From Vampirovibrio chlorellavorus (lineage in GTDB: Bacteria; Cyanobacteriota; Vampirovibrionia; Vampirovibrionales; Vampirovibrionaceae): 64,000 nt of DNA. The translations under genes and the position numbers were made by a program. The DNA is taken from the NCBI RefSeq assembly GCF_003149375.1, contig NZ_QFWH01000001.1, forward strand, positions 150,753-214,752, in the 5' to 3' direction. The notes under the pieces were generated by a model that did not search any database, was not told the origin of the DNA, and saw only the letters and a program-made list of their open reading frames with translations. This document shows positions 18,266 to 26,503 of the stretch, piece by piece. The number at the start of each line of letters is the position of its first letter. Within the stretch, counting starts at the first letter, position 1.

Positions 18266-19095
18266 TGCAGAGCGTCCGCTGGAAAAACGCCGGAATCATG
18301 CTGCTGATGGCCACCGGAGCGGTGCTGATGCTGCTACCCTTTTGGGTCATGGTCATTACGTCTTTGGTGGGGCCGGATGAAGTGTTCCAGATGCCGCCCC
18401 GACTGTGGCCCAGCCGCTGGCATTGGGAGAATTACGGGCGGCTGTTTCAGCAAGCCCCCATGGCCTTGTACTTTTTCAATAGCGTATTGGTCAGTGTGGT
18501 AACCACGGTGGGGCATGTCCTGTTTTCGGCCATGGCCGCTTACGCCTTCTCCCGCTTGCAGTTCCCACATAAAAACAAGCTGTTTTTCGTGTTTTTGATG
18601 ACCATGATGGTGCCTCCCCAGGTGAACATTGTGCCCCTGTTCTTCCTGATGAAGACCTTTCACTGGCTGGATAGCTATGCCGCTCTGATCGTGCCGGGGC
18701 TGTTCGGGGCCTTTGGGGTGTTTATGCTGCGCCAGTGGTTCAATGGCCTGCCCAGGGAGCTGGAGGAGGCCGCCCGTATGGATGGCTGCAACCCCTGGCA
18801 GATTTTCTGGCGGATTGCCCTGCCCTTGGCCACCCCGGCGTTGGCCGCTTTGGCCATTTTTGTGTTTATCAACACCTGGAACAGCTTTATGTGGCCCTTG
18901 ATTGTGACCAATTCGGAGAGCATGCGCACCCTGCCCGTGGGCATTGCCACCCTGAAGGGCAGTTTTCGGGATACCACCGACTGGACGGTGCTGATGGCGG
19001 CGGCCACCTTGTCGATTCTGCCAGTGATTGCAGTTTTCCTGATGGGACAAAAGCAGTTTATGCAGGGTTTACTGTCCGGCGGGGTGAAGGAATAG
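18262..19095 (+). CDS. Sugar ABC transporter permease (UgpE/MalG type)
   Basis: Second membrane subunit, 277 residues, six predicted helices. The EAA motif is ELEEAARMDGCNPWQIFWRIALPLATPALAA near residue 172. It starts in an ATGA overlap with the first permease. No ATP-binding subunit follows; in this family the ATPase (MsmK/UgpC type) is often encoded elsewhere and shared between importers, so that is the likely case here. Confidence 0.92.
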   Translation: MMQSVRWKNAGIMLLMATGAVLMLLPFWVMVITSLVGPDEVFQMPPRLWPSRWHWENYGRLFQQAPMALYFFNSVLVSVVTTVGHVLFSAMAAYAFSRLQFPHKNKLFFVFLMTMMVPPQVNIVPLFFLMKTFHWLDSYAALIVPGLFGAFGVFMLRQWFNGLPRELEEAARMDGCNPWQIFWRIALPLATPALAALAIFVFINTWNSFMWPLIVTNSESMRTLPVGIATLKGSFRDTTDWTVLMAAATLSILPVIAVFLMGQKQFMQGLLSGGVKE

Positions 19096-19108
19096 CCCTA
19101 TCGTGATG

Positions 19109-19246
19109 GGTGAGCAGGCTGCCCTATCCTATTTTTAAAACTCGTTCAGCGCAAACAGAGGGGAAGAAGCCCTTGGCTGTTCTAATGATTTCTTTGAACA
19201 CGCTGTACTCAAACAGTTAAAAACAGGATAGGGCAGCCTGCTCACC
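19109..19246. mobile_element. MITE-like element: 22-bp perfect terminal inverted repeats
   Basis: The arm at 19109-19130 and the arm at 19225-19246 are exact reverse complements over 22 nt (GGTGAGCAGGCTGCCCTATC...). After one mismatch they match for about 7 more bases (TTTTTAA). They enclose about 80 bp without coding capacity, giving a 138-bp element directly after the ABC operon. No clean target-site duplication is seen. A large stem-loop acting as a terminator is the alternative. Confidence 0.5.
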
Positions 19247-19284
19247 GATTTGCACTGGTTTTGATTCGTTTTCAAACGCAAAGG

Positions 19285-19527
19285 CTAGATGAACAGGGCG
19301 TGGCGTTCCAGGGCTTTGAGCGACTCATAGGACAATCCGGCTTCCGAGAGTTCTTCCGGCTCGATGTTGAAAAGCTCAATCAGGCGTAGGGCCTGAGGAT
19401 GGACGTCCGACAGGGCCAACTGGTCTTGCACCTGGGCAATGGCCTGATTTCGACTCAGGCTCTGACCTTCTTGCAACATCCAGGGAGACGTCAACGATCG
19501 AATGCGTGTTTTTTGACTTTTTTTCAT
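19285..19527 (-). CDS. Hypothetical small protein
   Basis: An 80-residue protein from the ATG at 19527 (a GTG at 19536 is also possible). It begins MKKSQKTRIRS (basic), then a helical acidic stretch including HPQALRLIELFNIEPEELSEAGLSYESLKALERHALF. No membrane segment and no recognised family. It is separated from the ABC operon by the inverted-repeat element. Confidence 0.45.
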   Translation of the reverse strand: MKKSQKTRIRSLTSPWMLQEGQSLSRNQAIAQVQDQLALSDVHPQALRLIELFNIEPEELSEAGLSYESLKALERHALFI

Positions 19528-19835
19528 ACTCAGCACAACTCAAGTAACGTCTGGGCTTGCGTCCCAGCGTCTCTTCATCCACAAAACTACCGTGTATTCA
19601 GCATAGAGATCTCCTCAGGCGATCTCAAGCGGCAAATATACTACAATGGATCCAAGCAGGACGGAAAAAGAGCGGTGGACAGCGGGATCAAGTAGGATCG
19701 ATCGCATTGTTACCATTTAAACTTTTCTGTACTTTCTTCAAGTATTATGAACAGGGAAGCCCTTGCTCTATTTCTACCCCGTGGTGAAAAAGCAGGGAAG
19801 CCTGAGAATCGGTTGAGCGGTGAGGTATTGAGCGC

Positions 19836-20228
19836 ATGGCAAAAGCAATTAATTGGCCCCTGGTCTTTCGGGAGGAAGTGATCGCCGAGGATTGCGACGC
19901 CTTGCGCATGGCCTGCCGTTTGGGCAGCTTGTACTACGAAAATCGCTATTGGGTGCCGGATGAGGTGGTGGACATTCGGGTGAATCACAAGAAAATTCGC
20001 AAGGCCAAGGTGGTGGGCGATTTGCGCCAGTGCGCCCTGAAAGATCTGACCGCTGAGGATTTTCAGCGGTTAAAGTCCACTTTAACAACGCAAGAAGCGT
20101 TGCGACAGTTTTTGTCCCAAACCTACGATCAGCCAGTGGATGCCGACACCCTGATCACCCTGGTGACCTATCAAAACCTGCCCGTGGTGCCGGAAGAGAT
20201 CGAAGCCCCGGACGATCCTCATACTTAA
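19836..20228 (+). CDS. Possible ASCH/PUA-like domain protein
   Basis: A 130-residue soluble protein. The layout KAINWPLVFREEV...VVDIRVNHKKIRKAKVVGDLRQCALKDLTAEDFQRL resembles ASCH/PUA-fold proteins, which bind RNA, in having a short beta-rich start and an RKAKVVG...LKDLT segment. This is a fold-level impression only. It converges on the flagellin gene, with a shared hairpin between them. Confidence 0.5.
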   Translation: MAKAINWPLVFREEVIAEDCDALRMACRLGSLYYENRYWVPDEVVDIRVNHKKIRKAKVVGDLRQCALKDLTAEDFQRLKSTLTTQEALRQFLSQTYDQPVDADTLITLVTYQNLPVVPEEIEAPDDPHT

Positions 20229-20234
20229 GTTACC

Positions 20235-20271
20235 AATAAACCGCCGCTGGCCCAATAAAGACCAACGGCGG
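20235..20271 (-). terminator. Terminator between convergent genes
   Basis: A 10-bp stem (CCGCCGTTGG / CCAGCGGCGG on the minus strand, one G-U pair) followed on that strand by TTTATT. It serves the flagellin gene and may also stop the opposite transcript. Confidence 0.6.
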
Positions 20272-20302
20272 CCAAGAAAGAAACAGCCAGTCTAAAGCCC
20301 GA

Positions 20303-21145
20303 TTATCCCGAGAGAAGCGACAGGGCAATGTTGGGGAAGGTATTGACCCGTGCCAGCGCGTAGGCCCCGGCCTGTTGCAGGATTTGCAATCGGGCCAAAT
20401 TCGAGGACTCCGCGGCCACATCGGTATCCCGGATGGAGGACAGCGAGGCCGAAACATTGGTTTTGGCGATGCTCAGGTAATCCATTCGATCACTCAGCCG
20501 GTTTTGAAAGCCGCCGATGGTGGCCAGGTTGCTGGTCAGGGTATTAATGGCCGTATCCACCTGTCCCAACAGGGTGGTGGCGTTGGCCGTGGTGGACAGG
20601 GTGGTTTGGGTGATGTTCAGACCACTGGCCCCTGTGGTGTTATTGCTAAAGGCGGTTTTGATATCAATAGTGTCCCCACTATTGGGCCCCGCTTGGATGT
20701 TAAAGGCGGAACCCCCGGAGATCGAGCCATCCAGCAAGTTAAAATCGCCGTAGGTGGAACCGGAGGCAATGCTATTGATGGCCGCCAGTTCCGCCGTTAA
20801 ACTGGCCTGATAAGCCGTGTACTGGGCGGAACTATTGGTACCATTGGCCGCCGCCACGGCAATTTCCCGGATGTTTTGCAAATGCTCGTTAATTTGCTGC
20901 AAGGCGCTGTCGGCGGTTTCCACCATGCTTAAGCCCTGTTGCAGGTTGGTGGTGGCCGCGTCATACCCCCGGATCTGGGTTTTCATGGTTTCAGCCAGCA
21001 TCATCTGGGCAGCGCCATCGGCGGCCCGGTTCAGTTTATAGCCCGATGACAACCGCTCCAGACTTTTGTTCAACCGATTGTTGGTCAGGTTCATGTATCG
21101 GGCAATGTTTAATTCCAAGGCATTGCTATTCAAGGTAATGGCCAT
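20303..21145 (-). CDS. Flagellin, short form
   Basis: A 280-residue flagellin. The conserved N-terminal D0/D1 region is clear (SLERLSSGYKLNRAADGAAQMMLAETM), and so is the C-terminal one (IRDTDVAAESSNLARLQILQQAGAYALARVN). The middle is very short, so the filament surface domain is essentially absent. The usual GLAISE motif reads AQMMLAE here, a departure from consensus. GGAGGA precedes the ATG. A second, diverged flagellin lies about 1.1 kb upstream on the same strand. Confidence 0.93.
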   Translation of the reverse strand: MAITLNSNALELNIARYMNLTNNRLNKSLERLSSGYKLNRAADGAAQMMLAETMKTQIRGYDAATTNLQQGLSMVETADSALQQINEHLQNIREIAVAAANGTNSSAQYTAYQASLTAELAAINSIASGSTYGDFNLLDGSISGGSAFNIQAGPNSGDTIDIKTAFSNNTTGASGLNITQTTLSTTANATTLLGQVDTAINTLTSNLATIGGFQNRLSDRMDYLSIAKTNVSASLSSIRDTDVAAESSNLARLQILQQAGAYALARVNTFPNIALSLLSG

Positions 21146-21215
21146 AAGGCGGGTTCCTCCTGCTCACTGTTGGGGTTGCTGTTCCTGCTAAACGGTTTGT
21201 CCTGATCAGACAAGC

Positions 21216-21449
21216 CTAGGCGGAACTATACGGTGAGCGATTGGCCCGAAGCGCTGCCTTGGCGGCAACATCGGCCAGATGAAGTGAAATCTGCTGGCTG
21301 CGCTGATTCTCCTGGGTCACTTGCGCCTGACTGTCGCTGTGCGGCAGACCCGACTGCTGCTTCCAACTGCTAAATGCGCCGTGATGGAGGGCAGTCGTAA
21401 AGGGACCAGCCTGATTAGAACGGGACTGAGGACTCGGCTGTTGTTGCAT
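21216..21449 (-). CDS. Small Ser/Gln-rich protein in the flagellin locus
   Basis: A 77-residue protein directly upstream of the short flagellin, same strand, 70 bp away. AAGGAG lies 8 nt before the ATG, so translation is likely. Composition is rich in Ser, Gln and Ala; the C-terminal part (HLADVAAKAALRANR) is probably helical. No family recognised. Location between two flagellin genes suggests a flagellum-related role, which is inference. Confidence 0.5.
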   Translation of the reverse strand: MQQQPSPQSRSNQAGPFTTALHHGAFSSWKQQSGLPHSDSQAQVTQENQRSQQISLHLADVAAKAALRANRSPYSSA

Positions 21450-21966
21450 ACCACGTCTCCTTACATTGTATGGGCTGTGTTAGAACCCGGCACCCCCGTC
21501 CTGAGAGTGCGATAGCCCGATGCTTGCCTGATGAACGTACCTGCTGATGAACGAATCACAAAAACCAGGGCGAACAGGGCGGGAAAACCAGAGCAGGCCA
21601 AATTCCCAGCCTTGATGATGTGAACAACAAATGTTCAATGTTAGAAGGTATCTGGTGTTCCCTGTATCCCTGATAACCCTGAGCCGGATAAAACGGGGCC
21701 GGAGGATTCCGCCTGCATTACCACCCTTTGGCGGGTGCCTGCGCTTCAATACGCTGATTTGGAATCACGGCTGTCGGTAGCGTTATCCGGGCTTGATGAA
21801 ATTGTTTTTATCCACTAATGGCTATCGGCAACCTTGCTGACTGGCTGAAGGGTTTACAGGCAAACCGTTACATTTCTTGACATCGCCCCCCGCAAACACA
21901 AAACGCCAAAGCCCCGCCTGGTAAACAGCGGGGCTTTAAGCACCAGTTTAAATGAAACAGAATGGC
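21450..21966. other. Intergenic region in the flagellin locus
   Basis: About 500 bp without a supported gene. It contains the terminator at 21908-21937 and the start region of the 77-residue gene, where TACAAT (minus strand, 21465-21470) is a possible -10. No convincing sigma-28 site was found here. Confidence 0.4.
21908..21937 (-). terminator. Rho-independent terminator
   Basis: A perfect 10-bp stem (AAAGCCCCGC / GCGGGGCTTT) followed on the minus strand by GGCGTTTTG. It lies 30 nt beyond the end of the 63-residue small gene. Confidence 0.65.
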
Positions 21967-22158
21967 TCAGGTTCGTTTTCGACCGGCCATGGCCAGCGCC
22001 ACCCGGCAACTGGAGAGCGCCGCCTCAGAGGCAGCCCGATTCTCCATGATTACCTTTAAAGTCTGGCTGGAAACACCCGTGGGCAGGGCAGGCCCTCCCA
22101 GGCTGTTAATTTGTTGTATGGCGCTATCCGGCATAAACGTGATCGGGCTTTTGGGCAT
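21967..22158 (-). CDS. Small protein downstream of flagellin
   Basis: A 63-residue protein 92 bp downstream of the second flagellin on the same strand. AAGGAG lies 9 nt upstream of the ATG and a strong terminator follows, which together support a real gene. The sequence contains DSAIQQINSLGGPALPTG and a helical, Ala-rich end with SSCRVALAMAGRKRT. No family recognised. Confidence 0.5.
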   Translation of the reverse strand: MPKSPITFMPDSAIQQINSLGGPALPTGVSSQTLKVIMENRAASEAALSSCRVALAMAGRKRT

Positions 22159-22250
22159 AGTCAGGGTCTCCTTGGTTGAAAGGGCAACACAAAATAATCC
22201 AAACAGGTTGGGGATAGTAAAAATTCAGTGGCTTAAACCGGAACGGGGCT

Positions 22251-23123
22251 TTATTGCCGCTGCAGCAGGCTGAGAATGAGTCGGGGGAGCTGGTTGGTTT
22301 GCGACAGCACCGTGGTGGCCGCCTCGGTCAGGATTTGCGACTGGGTCATCTGGGCCGTCTCCGCGGCAATGTCTACGTCTCGAATGCGGGAGTTGGAAGC
22401 GGAAAAGTTTTCCACCCCTTGCTCCAGGTTGCTGCTTACGCTTTCCAGATTGTTTTGAAACGAGCCGACTCTGGCCCGCTGGACGTTGAGCGCGCTCAGG
22501 GCAGCGTCCACATCGGTCAGAAAGCTGGTCGCCGCCGCACTGGAGCTTAAATCAATGGCCGCAATACTCAGGAAGGTGGCTGGCGCTGAACCCACAATGC
22601 CCAATCCATCGGAACTGGCATCGGTCAGGGCCGAACTGATATCCAGAACATTGGTGGCCGCATCCGAATTGGGCCCAATCTGAACCGGCGCGCTGGTGGT
22701 TGAGCCGTCCAGCAGGTTAATGCCATTGAGGTTGGTCGCTGCGGCGATGCGATCGATGTCGCTGAGCAATGACTTGATCTCGTTGCTGATGGATTGCCGG
22801 GCAACCGCGTCGTTGGTATCGTTGGCCGCCTGAATGGTCAATTCACGCACCCGTTGCAGGTTATCCCCGATAATACCCAGAGAGCCTTCCGCGGTTTGCA
22901 ACACGCTGATGCCGTCCTGGGTATTGCGAGAGGCCTGATTCATCCGCCGGATGGAACTCATCAGATTTTCGGAAATGGTCAGCCCGGCTGCGTCATCGGC
23001 GGCCCGGTTGATGCGATACCCCGAGGAAAGGCGCTCCAGCGACTGCTTGAGCTTGGTGGAATTGGTCCCCAGCCGACGCTGGGCAATCAGCGAGGTAATA
23101 TTAGTATTGGGCACTAAAGACAT
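22251..23123 (-). CDS. Flagellin, second copy
   Basis: A 290-residue flagellin with canonical ends: LKQSLERLSSGYRINRAADDAAGLTISENLMSSIR at the N-terminus and SRIRDVDIAAETAQMTQSQILTEAATTVLSQTNQLPRLILSLLQ at the C-terminus. The variable middle is short. The ATG at 23123 is chosen over an upstream in-frame start at 23159 because AAGGAG sits 10 nt before it and the protein then begins MSLVPNTNI, as flagellins do. It keeps GLTISE, unlike the other copy. A sigma-28-like promoter lies upstream. Confidence 0.94.
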   Translation of the reverse strand: MSLVPNTNITSLIAQRRLGTNSTKLKQSLERLSSGYRINRAADDAAGLTISENLMSSIRRMNQASRNTQDGISVLQTAEGSLGIIGDNLQRVRELTIQAANDTNDAVARQSISNEIKSLLSDIDRIAAATNLNGINLLDGSTTSAPVQIGPNSDAATNVLDISSALTDASSDGLGIVGSAPATFLSIAAIDLSSSAAATSFLTDVDAALSALNVQRARVGSFQNNLESVSSNLEQGVENFSASNSRIRDVDIAAETAQMTQSQILTEAATTVLSQTNQLPRLILSLLQRQ

Positions 23124-23196
23124 ACGGCACGTTCTCCTTAACGTTTCCGCCATCGCCATTCCTTGGCGACAGTGTTTGGCAGGGTTGTTGATTTTG

Positions 23197-23224
23197 CTTT
23201 CGGTGGGGTCGGGTCAAAACTTGA
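23197..23224 (-). promoter_or_regulatory. Sigma-28 (FliA)-like promoter for flagellin
   Basis: On the minus strand: TCAAGTTT, 12 nt, ACCGAAAG. The known FliA consensus is TAAAGTTT, 11 nt, GCCGATAA; seven of eight -35 positions fit. It is about 75 bp upstream of the second flagellin start. Confidence 0.5.
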
Positions 23225-23394
23225 TAGCGACCGGCGGGGATTTCCTCCCAATGGATGACCCCAATGGCCCGAAAGGGCTTGGTGTCTTGATTACACCAGT
23301 ATTTTTGGGCTCAAACCCCTTGAAGCGTCTAGTTTTATGGTAAAGTAGAGTGAGAGAGTTCACGTGATACTTGTAGGAAAGCGAGGGTTGGCCA

Positions 23395-24723
23395 GTGAAA
23401 ATCGCCGTGATTGGGTCGGGCTATGTGGGAACCGTAACCGGAACGTGTCTGGCTGAAATGGGTCATCAGGTGGTTTGCGCCGATCTGAAAGAAGGCCGCA
23501 TGCGGGATCTCCAGCAAGGCAAAGTCCACTTCTATGAAGAAGCACTGGAGCCCTTAATCCGGGGGAACCGGGAAGAAGGCCGCCTGGAATTTACCACCGA
23601 TATCGTGCAAGCCGTCCGCAACTCCGAAGTGATTTTCCTGTGCATCGGCACCCCGCTGCTGCCCTCTGGCAAGCCGGATTTCAGCGCCCTGACGGCGGCG
23701 GTGAAAAGCATTGCCGAAGGCATCGACGGCTATCGCCTGATTATCGAGAAAAGCACCCTGCCCATTAAAACCGGGGAGTGGCTGCAATCCCTCTTACAGG
23801 AGCAGGTGCCCGAGGGCATTGAGTTTGACATTGCCGCCGTGCCCCAGTTCCTGCGGGAAGGCCATGCGGTCAACGACTTTATGCACCCCGATCGTATTAT
23901 TGTGGGGGCCGAAAGCAAGCGGGCCATCGATACCATTGTGGAAATCTATCGCCCCCTGAATGCCCCCATCCTCATGACCGATACCAACAGCGCCGAGTTG
24001 ATCAAGCACGCCACCAACGCCTTTTTGGCCACCAAAATCTCCTTTATCAACTCCATTGCCCAAATTTGTGAGAAAACCGGGGCCGACATCACCAGCGTGG
24101 CCCGGGGTCTGGGCCTGGATCGCCGCATCGGGCAAGAGTACCTGAACGCCGGTATTGGCTACGGCGGTATCTTTTTCCCCAAAGATCTCAACTCTCTCAT
24201 TAATATCGCCGAAGAGTACCATTTGAACCTGGATCTGCTGAAGCAGGTGGACATCATCAACCGCTATCAGCGCATCAGCTTTATCGAGAAGATTGACGAG
24301 GCCCTGGGCAAGAACCTGTCTGGCAAAACCATTGCCATTTGGGGCATTGCCTACCGCCCGGATACCGATGACCTGCGAGACACCCCCAGCTTAACCATTG
24401 TGCGAGGGCTGGAAAAACGAGGAGCCAAAATCCGGGCCTACGATCCGCTGGCCATGGAGCCCGCCAAGGAACTGCTTCCCGATGTCACTTATTGTCAATC
24501 CGCTTACGAAGCGGCCCAAGGCGCCGACGCCATCGCCATCCTGACCGAGTGGGACGAGTTCGCCTACGTCAACTTCCTGCGCTTGCGCCAGGAAAGCGAC
24601 TGCCGCCTGATCGTGGATGGCCGAAACCTTTTCAATCCGGAGCGGATGAAGAATCTGGGTTACCACTACGTCAGTATTGGTCGCCGCAAGGTCACCCCGG
24701 ATAAAGTACCGGCCAAAGTTTAA
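23395..24723 (+). CDS. UDP-glucose/GDP-mannose dehydrogenase family, catalytic Cys replaced
   Basis: A 442-residue nucleotide-sugar dehydrogenase by sequence. The NAD-binding start is MKIAVIGSGYVGTVTGTCLAEMGH. The family's EKSTLPIKTGE, QFLREGHAVNDF and IKHATNAFLATKISFIN (with Lys and Asn) are present, as is the C-terminal UDP-binding domain (WGIAYRPDTDDLRDTP). The active-site motif GGSCFPKD reads GGIFFPKD here. Phe260 replaces the nucleophilic Cys, and the codon is TTT at 24172-24174. The normal two-step oxidation to a uronic acid needs that Cys. GTG start with GAGGG 7 nt upstream. Confidence 0.88.
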   Translation: MKIAVIGSGYVGTVTGTCLAEMGHQVVCADLKEGRMRDLQQGKVHFYEEALEPLIRGNREEGRLEFTTDIVQAVRNSEVIFLCIGTPLLPSGKPDFSALTAAVKSIAEGIDGYRLIIEKSTLPIKTGEWLQSLLQEQVPEGIEFDIAAVPQFLREGHAVNDFMHPDRIIVGAESKRAIDTIVEIYRPLNAPILMTDTNSAELIKHATNAFLATKISFINSIAQICEKTGADITSVARGLGLDRRIGQEYLNAGIGYGGIFFPKDLNSLINIAEEYHLNLDLLKQVDIINRYQRISFIEKIDEALGKNLSGKTIAIWGIAYRPDTDDLRDTPSLTIVRGLEKRGAKIRAYDPLAMEPAKELLPDVTYCQSAYEAAQGADAIAILTEWDEFAYVNFLRLRQESDCRLIVDGRNLFNPERMKNLGYHYVSIGRRKVTPDKVPAKV

Positions 24724-24836
24724 GAAAAACACGGCAACAATATGCCCCAATTCATTTAAAATAGTGGACATTCGCTCTTAAGGAGATCCCCGGCGTGGCT
24801 CCTTGCGTTCCAGAATAGAGGCGTGGTTAGCGTTTT

Positions 24837-25511
24837 ATGGCAAATTTACAAGATCAATCGCTGCAGGGTGGCCCTTTGCCTCGCAAAGTGGCCGATGTAT
24901 GGCCGGGTAGCGTGTTTTATGAACCCAACGCGGTTAAGGCCATCCAGCAGAAAGTGGACATGCTGGCCGCCCACATGCAAAAGCAGTTGAGCGAGCATGA
25001 AGCGGCCATGCGAAACACCCATCAGGTCTTTGACTACCTGTTGCAGGACATGGAAAACTTTGTGGAATGCTTCCAATCCGCTTTTGAAGCCCGTCATCTG
25101 GAAGGAAAAGAAGCCCAGCTCCCGAGAATCCGCTCCCAAATGGATCCGGATCGCTCCGTGGGCATCCTGCAAATTCTGTGGCACGCCATCAGCTTTACCA
25201 CACGGGGCAATACCAAGCCACTGGCCTTAAATCGACCGGGACGCCCGCCGGTTTTCACCGGGCGTATTATCGCCCTGAATGGGGATTTCCTGGACACCCG
25301 CAGCAACTTGCACGCCGCCTCCTTTTCGGAATTGATTCATCAGGAAATCGCTTCTTTATATATCCCGGCCGATCCCACCGCCCCAGCGGTGATGAGCATG
25401 AAGCACTTATCCGGGGAAGAAATCTACTTTCATCAGGCCGACGCCCCCCGCCGTTTTTTATTGAAGGTTGTGGAAATTGTGTGCGGCGGCGGCTTTTTCC
25501 ACGAGCAATAA
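24837..25511 (+). CDS. Hypothetical protein
   Basis: A 224-residue soluble protein of unknown function. The first half is helical (AVKAIQQKVDMLAAHMQKQLSEHEAAMRNTHQVFDYLLQDMENFVECFQ), perhaps a short coiled coil. The second half looks beta-rich (FTGRIIALNGDFLDTRSNLHAASFSEL...FLLKVVEIVCGGGFF). No signal peptide. The ribosome binding site is weak. Located between the sugar dehydrogenase and a convergent small gene. Confidence 0.6.
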   Translation: MANLQDQSLQGGPLPRKVADVWPGSVFYEPNAVKAIQQKVDMLAAHMQKQLSEHEAAMRNTHQVFDYLLQDMENFVECFQSAFEARHLEGKEAQLPRIRSQMDPDRSVGILQILWHAISFTTRGNTKPLALNRPGRPPVFTGRIIALNGDFLDTRSNLHAASFSELIHQEIASLYIPADPTAPAVMSMKHLSGEEIYFHQADAPRRFLLKVVEIVCGGGFFHEQ

Positions 25512-25537
25512 CAAGCAAGCGGCTTCTCATTTTGGGC

Positions 25538-25930
25538 TTATGGCCCGGACTGAAGGGTCTTTTCAATCATTTTAGCAATGGAAGGGATGATTTTGGCCTG
25601 TAAGTCCTCGGGGCAGTCTCCCAGAAGCTGAATGGCCGAACTCAAGGTCTCGTGCATGTCATACCAACGGCGGTGCTGACGGTGATCGTCCCAGGAGCGC
25701 CGATAGGGCAAGGCACTGTCCAGGTCCTCGATGGCCACACTGCTGTGGTCCTTCAGGCTTTGGTCTTCCAGTTGATGCTCCACCACAATTTTAATAATAT
25801 TCAGGGCCACCTGGGCCTGTTGCTTATCGGTGGCCTGATGCAATTGTCCCAGTGCCCGTTTCAGCACCGGATCATTGTCATACCAACGGTTCGCCGGATC
25901 GAGTCCGGGATCTTCCTTGGGGCTGCTCAT
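25538..25930 (-). CDS. Hypothetical protein
   Basis: A 130-residue acidic, helix-rich protein. It includes DPVLKRALGQLHQATDKQQAQVALNIIKIVVEHQLE and a C-terminal helix ending KMIEKTLQS. No membrane segment. AGGAAA precedes the ATG closely. No family recognised. Confidence 0.6.
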   Translation of the reverse strand: MSSPKEDPGLDPANRWYDNDPVLKRALGQLHQATDKQQAQVALNIIKIVVEHQLEDQSLKDHSSVAIEDLDSALPYRRSWDDHRQHRRWYDMHETLSSAIQLLGDCPEDLQAKIIPSIAKMIEKTLQSGP

Positions 25931-26021
25931 GTTTCCTGGGGGTCTATATTAACAATATGGTTATTATAGCGGCCCCCTTGGTTGACAAGCACCCTCCATT
26001 CAACCCATAATAATCACCCAT

Positions 26022-26095
26022 GGCATAGTAGCTCAGATGGCTAGAGCACGCGGTTCATACCCGCGGTGTCGCTGGTTCGATTCCAGCCTATGCCA
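26022..26095 (+). tRNA. tRNA-Met (CAT), elongator type
   Basis: A 74-nt cloverleaf. Acceptor arm GGCATAG / CTATGCC, D arm with AGCTCAGATGGCTAGAGC, anticodon stem-loop CGCGG-TTCATAC-CCGCG with anticodon CAT, T arm GCTGG-TTCGATT-CCAGC. The paired first base argues against initiator tRNA. A tRNA-Ile2, whose CAT is modified to read AUA, cannot be fully excluded. CCA is not encoded; TTTTTATT follows directly. Confidence 0.93.
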
Positions 26096-26213
26096 TTTTT
26101 TATTGGCCATTTTCAGGGTTTGGGTTGCGTGGTGGTTGCGCTTCTGGGGTTCAACCTTTATATATAAATATATAAATAAATACCGTCGGGAAAAGTGAAA
26201 GTGAGAAAGGCCG

Positions 26214-26483
26214 ATGTCCGCCAGCCCATCATCATCGTTACCGCCCAACCTGCAGGTTTGTGTGCTGGTGTTTATGCGTTCTCTGGCCACCCCGCTGGTT
26301 TTATATGCCGATAACGCCACCCAGCTTTATGAGGAAATCAAGCAACTGATTAAAATGGCCAGTCCGACAACCCCCAAGCTGATTGAAAAGCAAGGGGCGG
26401 GCCCCCTGAAGAAAGTGGCCTTTCTGGATACGGAAATTTCCGGAGTGGCCCTGCAACTGGAACCCGTGTTCGGGCAGCGATAA
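26214..26483 (+). CDS. Hypothetical protein
   Basis: An 89-residue protein beginning MSASPSSSLPPN, followed by a hydrophobic stretch (LQVCVLVFMRSLATPLVLYA, about residues 13-32) and a helical middle (ATQLYEEIKQLIKMA). The ATG has AGAAAGG upstream. Start and end are compatible with the convergent TPR gene (20 bp gap). No family recognised. Confidence 0.5.
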   Translation: MSASPSSSLPPNLQVCVLVFMRSLATPLVLYADNATQLYEEIKQLIKMASPTTPKLIEKQGAGPLKKVAFLDTEISGVALQLEPVFGQR

Positions 26484-26503
26484 CCCGAGCCAGAGTGGCG
26501 GTT

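Noticed and set aside
19105-19249. GAT target-site duplication around the inverted-repeat element
   Set aside because: One extra G separates the left GAT from the repeat arm, so the flanks do not form a clean duplication.
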